64,000 nucleotides of DNA from CALBPI01 sp039821645 (lineage in GTDB: Bacteria; Pseudomonadota; Gammaproteobacteria; Steroidobacterales; Woeseiaceae), in the NCBI GenBank assembly GCA_039821645.1, contig JBCBNU010000001.1:1-64000 (forward strand), written 5' to 3'. Positions 49,245 to 58,096 of the stretch are shown piece after piece. The number at the start of each line of letters is the position of its first letter. Within the stretch, counting starts at the first letter, position 1. Below the pieces are notes generated by a model. It was not told the DNA's origin. It saw nothing but the letters and a program-made list of their open reading frames with translations, and searched no databases. Made by a program: the position numbers and the translations under genes.

Positions 49245-52200
49245 TCAATCAGTTTTCCTGCGTCGTCCGACCAGGACCAGCGCGAGGAGGGTGATCATCG
49301 GCAGCACACCAATGCTGCCACCACCACCGCCGCCACCACCACCGCCGCCGCCAGAGCCGCCGCCGCCAGAGCCGCCGCCGCCAGAGCCGCCGCCGCCACC
49401 AGAGCCGCCGCCACCACCGGAACCTCCGCCGCCGCCGCCGCCACCGGAACCGCCGCCACCGGAACCACCGCCGCCGCCACCGCCACCCGGGGGCATTGCG
49501 GATTCGGCGGTCACAGTTCGCGGTGCACCGGCATCACCTGTCGCGTTGAACAATCGAAGTACGACCGAATTGGCGTCATCGGTTAAGAGCAATCCAACGT
49601 CTCCATCCGATTCATTCAGCAGTCCGCGGTAAGATTCTGCCACCGCATCGAATCGTCGGCGGCTCTCTTCAGCGCCCGATACCGGTGCCAGGACCGACAC
49701 TTCACGAACACCTCTGGATGACAAGGCAGCGACCGTGAGGAAGGTGTCGCCAGCCACGCTGGTGGTGCCTGCTGACAACAAACCGTACGTAGTGTCGAAC
49801 ACGTCGTAACTGGCAATTGCTGTGTCTGCAGCATCCCACACAGTGACCTCGATACGGCCATCGAGACCCTGCGCGACTACCGCCACGTCGGTCGGCACTG
49901 CCGCGATCTCAGCGCTGAGCCACTCGTTGCCACCAACCCGAAGTGCATGGTCGGTCAGCGACGCCGTTTCATCGCGACGCTGCAACCACCAATCGCCGGT
50001 CTCGTCATCGACGCTCAGCACTGTCGCAACGTTGCTATTTGAGGCACCGCCAACGTCGACTACACGATAGCTCGAGTTCAACGGCCACGGATCGAGCGAT
50101 GCGCCGGAATCGATATCGAAGCGATATAGCACAGAGCTGCCGTTCTGCTCGTTCGCGGCGATCTGAATCTCGGCTGGTGTTGCACGCATGACTGCATCAC
50201 TAACGCTTGTGCCGGAGACACTAACGTCGAATAATCGAGCGCCAGATTGCCCGTCGAAGCGCGCCAACCTCAAGCGTGCATCCGCGTTCTGCAGCAGCGC
50301 GACGATGTCGCGGTCAGCCGCGGCGATCGCGCGCACCTGTTGATTCGCCGTGATCGCCAAGTCGATACGATCCGCGCCGACGGACTCGTCACTGTCGCCA
50401 TTCTTGATGAAGGCGGAGATCATCGCCCCATCCGGTTTGACCAACGCGAAGGTGGATCCGCCCGCACCTGAGGTGCCATCGAGCGTCAGTACCCCGGCGA
50501 AGTAGTCCGGATCGCAGGGATCACCCACACCATCGCCATCCAGATCGATCTGCACTCGATTGCTTCTGCGTGAGCAGTTATCCGGGCCGTCTTCGATCCC
50601 GTCGAGGTCGCTGTCGGCCGTGTCCGGGCGGGACCCGGCAGCAAACTCCTCGGCGTTCGTGAGTGCGTCACCGTCGCTATTCTGATCGGCGTCAGCCACG
50701 TCGCGACCGTCCAACCCGAAGCGTGCTTCCCAGGTGTCCGGCAGCGAGTCGTTGTCGTCGTCCAAATCCGCATTGTCACCGACACCGTCGCTGTCGAAGT
50801 CTGCCGATTCGCTCGGATCGCCCGGGAATGCATCGTCCTGGTTGGCGACGCCATCGCCGTCAGCATCGCCTGTCGGGTTCACGAGGATTCGATAGCTGCG
50901 AGACGAACCTGTCATCTCGTTGTGATCGATTTCCGCGGAGGTCATCATCGCGACGATCGCTACGTCACGATCCTCGCTCGTCGTACCATCACCGCGTACG
51001 CGCACCACAATCCTGTGCCTCCCGGCGACCGGCAGCCGCGCAACCGTGCAATCGAGTGTGCGCCGGGAAGTGGCGCAACTTACGCCTTGTGCATCACCGG
51101 AGGTGCCGAGAATTCCGTCCTCGCCCACCTCTAGCCCTTCACCAAGCATCGCACTGAACTCGATGTCGGTCGCATCGAGTGACGCGCCTGTGTCGTTCGG
51201 TTCCACGTTATACAAATCGAACACCGCCGCAAACTGCTCGCCATCGACGATGGGTGCGGTGTACTCGTTGCCGAGTGCGTCCTGTTCGGTGGGTGCCGTG
51301 TCGGTGATGGCGATGGCTTTCAACACCGTCGTATCGATTACAAGGTTACGCTGTATTCTTGCAGTGACACGGGGGTCGTCGCAGCTTGATAAGGCGGTCA
51401 CTCCCTCGGCGTCGCTGACGCAGACCGTGAGCGTTTTGATCCCGTTGTTGAAATAGGTCGCCTCGTGAATCAGTGCGGCCACACCATCCGCGGCTTGGAT
51501 GAACGTTGGTTCCTCAGGGCCAGCGATTTGACCCGGTGGCAGTGCGCGTCCGGTTCGGAAGGGCTCGCCCGGACCCCAATCGATGCCATAGACGTGGCGG
51601 TCCGTCAGATCAACATCCCGGATAATCGCTTCCATCTTGATTTCGAACCCGGCGCCGTAGCGATCTTGCATCTCGCCGAAGCTAATGGTCGGTGCATCGT
51701 TGACCGGTGCAACCACCATCTCGGCGGTGACGATTTCGGATGACAGGCCAGCCGGGTCGGTGGCGCGGAATTGGAAGATGTCTGTTCCGAAAAAGTCGCG
51801 ATCAGGTGTGTATGTGAATTCCGGTCCGGTGCCGGAAATCGTGCCATTCAATGGTTGCTCTTCAATCGTGTAGACGAGGTTCGGCTGATCCTCGGCATCC
51901 GGGTCAAATGCACGCAGCGTGATCGCGGTTTCGGTGTCTTCCTGTCCTTCGAAGCGTTGCCCGGAGTTTGCAACAGGCGCACGGAAGTTCCGCGTGACAT
52001 TGACCGAAACCGTTGCCTCAGCGCTGGTTGCCAACCCATCGTTAACGCTAAACCCGAACGTATCGGTACCCTGAAATCCATCATCGGATTGATACGTCAC
52101 ACGTGCCGTTTGCAGCGGCGTCTGCGTCTCGTCATCAATGTCGGTAATCGGTGTCGTCTCGAACACGTGCAGCAGATCGCGTTCCTTGTCGAGCACATAG

Positions 52201-54776
52201 AAGAAATCGAGGTTGGCCGAGACATCTTCCGGGCGTCCAAAGTCGCCCAACACGAAACAACTCCCGTCGCATTCAGATTCCGCTTCACCGGCGAAGTATC
52301 CCTCAGGGGTGAATCGCTGGACACGCAGGTTCTCGAAGTCGGTCACATACAGCACATCGCGTGTATTGATCGCGATACCTCGCGGAGAGTCGAATTGACC
52401 GGGCGCATTACCCGACCGCGTGCTCACACTGCACAGCGCGTCGGTACACGCGTAACCAAGACTCGTTTGATCGATTTCGTCGCAGGCACGCTCGTTCGTC
52501 AGGTTTTGTTCACAGCGCCCGTTCCAGCCAATCAACTCGCCCGGCGTGAAGTCGACGCTGCCGTCCTCATTCCGGACGATCGTGCTCGGTGCATACTTAT
52601 AAACCCGATCATGCTCTCCGTCCGACAAATACAGATTGCCCTCCGAGTCCATCGCCAAATCCTTGCGTGGAGATCCGCCGACGAGTAGTTCCCCGGCCTG
52701 GGCGATCGTGCCGACGAAGGCGGGGAAATTGTTTTCAACATTTCTGAGGTCATAGACGGCCAGCGACTGACGCCCGTCGGTCAGAATCAGGAAGTCGTCG
52801 GCGGTCGCGGTCATGGAGACCGGTTCAGCCGTCGGCCGCGTACGGTCAAGATTGCTGATCGAGGTATCGATGGCGATCCGGTAGACCTCGCAGTTGTTCA
52901 GGTCTGCATCACAGCCGCGCGCGACGCCGGTCGATGCGTCCACCCGTGTGCCTTGAAAGTACACGTTGCCGTTTGCGCCAATGTCGAGTGAGTCCGGCTG
53001 GTTGTTACCGGTCGCTAGCTGCGCGTCCCATTGCAGTACCCCGTCCGCATCCGTGACGAACTTGGCGATCCGATTTTGGCTCTCGATCCTGCCAGTAGAG
53101 TTCTGGCAGATACGAAAGCTATCGATGACATACATCACACCGTCGTCGTCGACATCCATGTAGACCGGATCTGCAACATAGTCGACGTCTGGCTCGAAGT
53201 TTCTGGGGTCGGCAGCGCATCGGCTGTCGAGCTCGTCCAGCAGCTCGGGCTTGGTTAAGCCAAATTCGTTCTCGATCCGATAGTCTTCGATGAAATACGG
53301 GAATAGCGGTGCGACGAAGAATCCGTGGTCGGGTTGATCGGTGATCGCGAAATTGAGCTGATCAAAACGACCCGACAGGAAATCATTGTCGATTCCGATC
53401 AACTCGATGGTGACCGACTCAAAGGTACGCGCGGCGGCTGCGACGCTATTGGCGATCGGGGTCGTATTTGTGCCCGGAGTCTTCAGCGTGATCCACTGGT
53501 TACGCGTCGTCGTATTGCCCGATGCGTCTTCCGCCGTCCACGATACCAACGTTCTTGTGTTGGGCTCGAAGGTGTTCGGTGCATCGCTCGTCACGGCGGG
53601 TCGCACATCCGCCAGATCGAACACGGCCGGATATCCAATATCGAGCGCCGTTGGTGCGTTCGATTCGACCACTCTCGCCGGTGGTGCCAATACGATCGGC
53701 GGCAACGTGTCCTGGACGAATACGCGCTGGATGAAGTGCTCGCTATTGAACCCGCCATTGATGTTGGTCGGTCCATTGTCTCTCGCGGTCCAACGCACTT
53801 CGGTGACCTCGCCAACCGGCATGAACGAGCGTCCGCTGTAGTTCACGATCGGACGAACGCCGCAGGTGTCGGTAACGGTGAAGCCGTCGCGTAACGTGCC
53901 GATATGGTCGCGCAGATATTCACCGCCGACCTGTGTCGCCTCGACGGTAATCTGATCGACTTGTACGTTGAACACCGGTGTCGTCAGGTCGAAGACTTTT
54001 ACATTCTGAAAGGCGTTGTTGTTGATGCCGTCCGGGTTGGTGGTCGGGCTCGGCACACCGTCCAGTACGAACCAGTCAAGCCCGAACGTGGCGCCCTCGA
54101 TGCTCAGTTCCAGAAACAGCTCCACCACGCCTTGCATTACGGCACGTCTTGCCACTGGTGTGTTGAGTCCAAGCACGATCCGACGCGAACTGGCCTCTAC
54201 CGCTTTTGCGAGCAGGATGTACCACGGTGGAAAGTCGAGGATGGGCGTGACGAGCGTCTCACCTTGCCAGCGAATGTTGTGGCTGCCGATGGGCAATGTC
54301 ACCGTACCCCCGAGCAGGGTATCGCCACGGAACGCCGATAAGCGCACATCGGTATTCCAATGATAGACATCTGGTCGACCGAGCAATGACCACTCAAAAT
54401 CGTCTTCGTAGTCCTGCAAGACGGCGAGAAAATCCTGCCGCGTCTTTTGCGCCGCCCCGGGGATCGTAAACACATAACTGCAGTTGTCTGCCGTGTTGGG
54501 TGAAACGCCGACGCCTGAGGGCGGCAATACCAGCGGTGGGACGTATTTGAGACCAAAATTGGTCGAGTACGCCACCGTGCCAGCCGTAAATGCGGTAATG
54601 GGTTCCGGTGACAACGATGGCGCGAAAGCCACGTTGTGAGCCGCCCCAAGGACATCGATTTGCGTGCGCAGCTCGTCGTTGTCGTACTGAGGGTACTCTG
54701 TTGATTGTCCCATTAGCGGCACAGTGATCGTTGTTGCAATCGTGATCAGCAGCAGGCTTTGAAGTGTTTTTCTCAT
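49245..54776 (-). CDS. Giant secreted modular protein with a GlyGly-CTERM-like tail (1,843 residues)
   Basis: Starts at the ATG at 54776 with a signal peptide (TLQSLLLITIATTITVPLMG); the open frame upstream of this has no signal. Order: a unique N-terminal region with an HYR-like domain (about 330-440); NHL-type beta-propeller repeats (about 505-880; FDSPRGIAINTRDVLYVTDF); cadherin/VCBS-type repeats (about 900-1030); a CARDB-like segment; calcium-binding thrombospondin type 3 repeats (about 1300-1420; DADGDGVANQDDAFPGD, DLDGDGVGDPCDPD); a second propeller-like region; a Gly/Ser linker of about 60 residues (1762-1820); and a membrane helix with RRRK end (IGVLPMITLLALVLVGRRRK). The tail resembles GlyGly-CTERM, cut by rhombosortase before release or surface attachment. 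Divergent from the sigma/kinase genes at 54895. Confidence 0.88.
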   Translation of the reverse strand: MRKTLQSLLLITIATTITVPLMGQSTEYPQYDNDELRTQIDVLGAAHNVAFAPSLSPEPITAFTAGTVAYSTNFGLKYVPPLVLPPSGVGVSPNTADNCSYVFTIPGAAQKTRQDFLAVLQDYEDDFEWSLLGRPDVYHWNTDVRLSAFRGDTLLGGTVTLPIGSHNIRWQGETLVTPILDFPPWYILLAKAVEASSRRIVLGLNTPVARRAVMQGVVELFLELSIEGATFGLDWFVLDGVPSPTTNPDGINNNAFQNVKVFDLTTPVFNVQVDQITVEATQVGGEYLRDHIGTLRDGFTVTDTCGVRPIVNYSGRSFMPVGEVTEVRWTARDNGPTNINGGFNSEHFIQRVFVQDTLPPIVLAPPARVVESNAPTALDIGYPAVFDLADVRPAVTSDAPNTFEPNTRTLVSWTAEDASGNTTTRNQWITLKTPGTNTTPIANSVAAAARTFESVTIELIGIDNDFLSGRFDQLNFAITDQPDHGFFVAPLFPYFIEDYRIENEFGLTKPELLDELDSRCAADPRNFEPDVDYVADPVYMDVDDDGVMYVIDSFRICQNSTGRIESQNRIAKFVTDADGVLQWDAQLATGNNQPDSLDIGANGNVYFQGTRVDASTGVARGCDADLNNCEVYRIAIDTSISNLDRTRPTAEPVSMTATADDFLILTDGRQSLAVYDLRNVENNFPAFVGTIAQAGELLVGGSPRKDLAMDSEGNLYLSDGEHDRVYKYAPSTIVRNEDGSVDFTPGELIGWNGRCEQNLTNERACDEIDQTSLGYACTDALCSVSTRSGNAPGQFDSPRGIAINTRDVLYVTDFENLRVQRFTPEGYFAGEAESECDGSCFVLGDFGRPEDVSANLDFFYVLDKERDLLHVFETTPITDIDDETQTPLQTARVTYQSDDGFQGTDTFGFSVNDGLATSAEATVSVNVTRNFRAPVANSGQRFEGQEDTETAITLRAFDPDAEDQPNLVYTIEEQPLNGTISGTGPEFTYTPDRDFFGTDIFQFRATDPAGLSSEIVTAEMVVAPVNDAPTISFGEMQDRYGAGFEIKMEAIIRDVDLTDRHVYGIDWGPGEPFRTGRALPPGQIAGPEEPTFIQAADGVAALIHEATYFNNGIKTLTVCVSDAEGVTALSSCDDPRVTARIQRNLVIDTTVLKAIAITDTAPTEQDALGNEYTAPIVDGEQFAAVFDLYNVEPNDTGASLDATDIEFSAMLGEGLEVGEDGILGTSGDAQGVSCATSRRTLDCTVARLPVAGRHRIVVRVRGDGTTSEDRDVAIVAMMTSAEIDHNEMTGSSRSYRILVNPTGDADGDGVANQDDAFPGDPSESADFDSDGVGDNADLDDDNDSLPDTWEARFGLDGRDVADADQNSDGDALTNAEEFAAGSRPDTADSDLDGIEDGPDNCSRRSNRVQIDLDGDGVGDPCDPDYFAGVLTLDGTSGAGGSTFALVKPDGAMISAFIKNGDSDESVGADRIDLAITANQQVRAIAAADRDIVALLQNADARLRLARFDGQSGARLFDVSVSGTSVSDAVMRATPAEIQIAANEQNGSSVLYRFDIDSGASLDPWPLNSSYRVVDVGGASNSNVATVLSVDDETGDWWLQRRDETASLTDHALRVGGNEWLSAEIAAVPTDVAVVAQGLDGRIEVTVWDAADTAIASYDVFDTTYGLLSAGTTSVAGDTFLTVAALSSRGVREVSVLAPVSGAEESRRRFDAVAESYRGLLNESDGDVGLLLTDDANSVVLRLFNATGDAGAPRTVTAESAMPPGGGGGGGGSGGGGSGGGGGGGGSGGGGGSGGGGGSGGGGSGGGGSGGGGGGGGGGGGSIGVLPMITLLALVLVGRRRKTD

Positions 54777-54894
54777 GATCCGGGTCCTCGCGCCTGAAGG
54801 CGCTGTTTGTGCTCCACCCGGTAATGCGACATCGCCGAGAAAACTGTAAAGCGACGTGCTTACGGACTGGTAATATTCGTGGGGCGAGGGTTTG

Positions 54895-55461
54895 ATGGCA
54901 GCAGGAGTTATGTCGAACGACGAGATCACCGCCTTGCTGGGGCAGTGGCAGGCAGGCGATGAATCAGCGTTCGCTGATGTACTGCCGCACGTGCATGGCG
55001 AGTTGCGCCAGCTCGCTGCCCATTATCTGTCATCGGAGCGCGCAGGCCATACGCTGCAGTCCACCGCATTGGTTAACGAAGCGTACTTGCGTCTGATCAA
55101 CGTCGAGTTACCCCTGAACAGTCGCAATCATTTTCTTGCGATCGCGGCTCGTGTGATGCGGCAGATTCTTGTCGACCACGCCCGAAGTAAACAGCGCCAA
55201 AAGCGGGGCGACGGCGTTGAAGCGCTGTCGCTCGATGAGTCCATCATGCTTGCTGACCAACCCGATCCTCGAATCCTCGAAGTAGACGAGGCGCTTTACA
55301 AACTGGCGGCATTCGACGCAAGAATGGCCAAGGCTGTTGAATTAGTGTTCTTCGGTGGCCTGACGACGCAACAGGCGGCGGACGTGTTGGAGATCTCGCG
55401 GATGACATTGTCGAAAGATCTGAAGCTCGCTAAGGCCTGGCTGCATAACGAATTGCGCTGA
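54895..55461 (+). CDS. ECF-like sigma factor (TIGR02999 type)
   Basis: 188 residues from the ATG at 54895; an ATG at 54910 (AGGAG just before, very close spacing) is an alternative. It matches the proteobacterial/planctomycete ECF group that partners Ser/Thr kinases: ITALLGQWQAGDESAFADVL, LRQLAAHYLSSERAGHTLQS, TALVNEAYLRL, then FLAIAARVMRQILVDHAR and a C-terminal HTH (QQAADVLEISRMTLSKDLKL). No anti-sigma factor is next to it. The kinase gene begins 15 nt downstream, so the two are co-transcribed, and phosphorylation may replace an anti-sigma factor. It shares a 118-bp divergent promoter region with the giant secreted protein gene, a likely target. Confidence 0.92.
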   Translation: MAAGVMSNDEITALLGQWQAGDESAFADVLPHVHGELRQLAAHYLSSERAGHTLQSTALVNEAYLRLINVELPLNSRNHFLAIAARVMRQILVDHARSKQRQKRGDGVEALSLDESIMLADQPDPRILEVDEALYKLAAFDARMAKAVELVFFGGLTTQQAADVLEISRMTLSKDLKLAKAWLHNELR

Positions 55462-55476
55462 TCAGGGGTTACGACT

Positions 55477-58059
55477 ATGGACACAGCACGTTGGCAACGG
55501 ATCAAGGCGCTTTTCGAAGCGGCGGGTGCACTGCCTCCCGCTGAGCGCGTCGACTTTGTCCAACGCGAGTGTGCCGACGATGTATCGATAGCCGAAGAAG
55601 TGTTGCAACTGCTCGACGTGCCCACCGAGAGTGGTGATGCGCTGCAGGACGAAATGCTGCGCGCCGGGCGCTCTGCTGCCGATGCTTTCGAGCAGCGAAA
55701 CCTTGGCCCCTACCGCTTACTGCGGTCGATCGGTCGTGGCGGTATGGGCCAGGTGTTTCTGGCAGAACGCGATGACGCGGAGTTCGAGCAACAGGTTGCC
55801 ATCAAGCTCGCACACTGGCTCGGCAGCGACGACGAAACCGCAATTCGGTTCAAACAGGAGCGGCAGATTCTCGCCGATCTCGATCACCCGAATATCGCGA
55901 GATTACTCGATGGCGGCCGAACCGAGTCGGGGCAGCCGTACATCGTTATGGAGTACATCGACGGCGAGTCGATTGCGAGTTTCTCGCAGCGCGAGTCGCT
56001 CTCGATTCGCCAAAGACTGGACTTGTTTATCGCGGTTTGCGAGGCGGTTCAATACGCTCACAGCCAGTTGGTGATTCACCGTGACATCAAGCCATCAAAT
56101 GTACTTGTAACGCACAACGGACAACCGAAGCTGCTCGACTTCGGTATCGCCAAACTTCTTGATGATCCGGCCCAAGCGGGGCTGACCCGTGCCGATATGC
56201 GACCGATGACGCCAGAGTATGCGAGTCCCGAGCAGCTGACGGGTGCGCCCGTGACCACCGCGACCGACGTGTACGGACTCGGTGTCTTGTTGTATCAAAT
56301 CCTGAGCGGAGAGCTGCCGTTCGATATGCGCAGCAAAACCTCGCCGCAAATCGTCGAGATGGTTTGCAAGACGGAACCGACCGCGCCGAGCGCGGCTGCG
56401 CGGCGCGCAGGTTTTCGACAGCGCGCCAGCAAAATTGTGGGAGATCTCGACAACATTGTCCTTACGGCGATGCGTAAGGACCCGCGGCGCCGGTATGCCA
56501 CGGTCAAAGACCTTGCAGATGATGTCCGTGCGTATCTCGACAACAAGCCGGTTTCGGCTCGTGGTGACTCATGGACCTATCGAAGTGGAAAGTTCATTCG
56601 ACGTCATCGAACCGCAGCGATCGCCGCCGTCGCTGTAGTGGCGGCGGGTACGATTCAAACCGTTTTCTACGCCCAGCAACTGACCAAGGAACGGGACCTT
56701 GCACTGCAAGAACGAGAGGTCGCCGAGTCGACCACGGATTTCCTCGTCGATTTGTTTAATGTTTCTCGTCCAGGCGAGTCGCTCGGCGAGACGATTACCG
56801 CACGCGAGGTACTCGATCAAGGGGCGGCACGGATACGCAATGAGCTGACCGAAGACGATCGAATTCGTGCCCGCATGCTGCAAACGATCGGCGCGGTATA
56901 TCAGCGTCTTGGCCTCTACAAGGATGCGCAGTCGCTGATGGAAGAGGCGGTCATGCTCAATCGGCAACATCGGAGCGCAGACGACCCACTGTTCATCGAT
57001 TCGCTCGATGAGCTGGCGTGGCTGCACTATCGCAGTGAGAACTGGCAAGCGGCACTGGAAACGGCGCAGGAGTCACTCGAATTACAACGGAACGCCAATG
57101 GCGGCAATGACGGACCGGAGATGGCGAGAACGCTCAACCATCTCGGGACAATCACCTACTATCTCGATGATTACGATGCCTCTCTTAACTATTACCAACG
57201 TGCGCTCGACGCATTAGCCGACGAGCAGTGGCGCGATAGTGAAGACCGTGGCACCACGCTAAACCATCTCGGTATCGTCTACGCCACACTATCGAGATTT
57301 GAGGAATCGGAGGCCGCGTATCTCGAATCCCTGGATATTCGCCTGCGCACGCTTGGTGACGATCATCCGGACACCGCGACCGCCTATGCGAACCTTGGCG
57401 CGTTCTATGCCAATACTGAGCAATGGGAAAAAGCCCGGGAAGTCGGCCTCAAGGGTCTTGCGATCGATCGCAAGACCAAAGGCGATGAACATGTCGATGT
57501 CGCTTTTGATCTCGGTCTTCTCGGGGCTATTGAGCTTGGGGTGAACCAACCCGAGGCTGCGCTACCCTATCTCACTCAAGCCGCCGATGTCTGGCGCGTT
57601 GCTGCGGGGCCGACACACTCGCGCTACGCACGCGCGCTCGACAAGCTGGCCAATGCCCATCGGCAGCTCGATCAGTTTGACGAGGCGCGCACGCATGGTG
57701 AAGCAGCCTTAAGTATTCTTCGGGAACACTACGGTGATGCGCACACGCTGACTGCGGATGCGCACTACACGCTCGGCAGGCTTGCGTATGACACCAAGGA
57801 TTTCGATGTTGCCGAGCAGCACTTCAGCCAGGCGCTAGAGATTCGGGCGAATGCATTCGGTGAGCGCAACCAGGAGGTCTGGAAAGCGGAGCATCAAATC
57901 GCTCGAATCGAACGCAAGACGGGTCGCTCGCCGGCGGCGCTTAGCAGAATTCGCAGAGTTGTGGCCATCATTGAATCCGCGGGCATGACTGAGGCCCAAA
58001 CCTATCGTTGGCTACGCGAGATACAGTCAGATCTCGAGGCCGAGTCGTACGCGGAGTGA
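55477..58059 (+). CDS. Membrane Ser/Thr protein kinase with TPR sensor region
   Basis: 860 residues. The kinase domain spans about 75-345: glycine loop IGRGGMGQVFLAE, VAIK Lys in QQVAIKLA, catalytic loop H201-RDIKPSN, D221-FG, and TPEYASPEQ for the activation segment end. It is a complete PknB-type (Hanks) kinase. One transmembrane helix at about 378-398 (AAIAAVAVVAAGTIQTVFYA) puts the C-terminal 450 residues, an array of TPRs (for example EMARTLNHLGTITYYLDDYD), in the periplasm. It follows the ECF-like sigma factor by 15 nt, a common pairing in which the kinase activates the sigma factor. Its end faces the lipoprotein gene tail to tail. Confidence 0.94.
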   Translation: MDTARWQRIKALFEAAGALPPAERVDFVQRECADDVSIAEEVLQLLDVPTESGDALQDEMLRAGRSAADAFEQRNLGPYRLLRSIGRGGMGQVFLAERDDAEFEQQVAIKLAHWLGSDDETAIRFKQERQILADLDHPNIARLLDGGRTESGQPYIVMEYIDGESIASFSQRESLSIRQRLDLFIAVCEAVQYAHSQLVIHRDIKPSNVLVTHNGQPKLLDFGIAKLLDDPAQAGLTRADMRPMTPEYASPEQLTGAPVTTATDVYGLGVLLYQILSGELPFDMRSKTSPQIVEMVCKTEPTAPSAAARRAGFRQRASKIVGDLDNIVLTAMRKDPRRRYATVKDLADDVRAYLDNKPVSARGDSWTYRSGKFIRRHRTAAIAAVAVVAAGTIQTVFYAQQLTKERDLALQEREVAESTTDFLVDLFNVSRPGESLGETITAREVLDQGAARIRNELTEDDRIRARMLQTIGAVYQRLGLYKDAQSLMEEAVMLNRQHRSADDPLFIDSLDELAWLHYRSENWQAALETAQESLELQRNANGGNDGPEMARTLNHLGTITYYLDDYDASLNYYQRALDALADEQWRDSEDRGTTLNHLGIVYATLSRFEESEAAYLESLDIRLRTLGDDHPDTATAYANLGAFYANTEQWEKAREVGLKGLAIDRKTKGDEHVDVAFDLGLLGAIELGVNQPEAALPYLTQAADVWRVAAGPTHSRYARALDKLANAHRQLDQFDEARTHGEAALSILREHYGDAHTLTADAHYTLGRLAYDTKDFDVAEQHFSQALEIRANAFGERNQEVWKAEHQIARIERKTGRSPAALSRIRRVVAIIESAGMTEAQTYRWLREIQSDLEAESYAE

Positions 58060-58096
58060 GTGCTATCCCGCATCAATCGATCTTCGACTTGCGGTG

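Noticed and set aside
49312..49491. Short GC-rich repeats that look like a CRISPR or tandem-repeat array
   Set aside because: The units are GGC/GGA/AGC codons of a Gly-Ser linker with no spacers. I found no CRISPR array or cas gene in the window.
49291..49632. Plus-strand proline-rich open frame of 113 codons
   Set aside because: It is the complement of the Gly/Ser linker of the large minus-strand gene; the composition comes from that repeat and there is no start context.
54777..54929. N-terminal extension of the giant GlyGly-CTERM protein
   Set aside because: It would precede the signal peptide and overlap the divergent sigma-factor gene; the ATG at 54776 starts directly before the signal.
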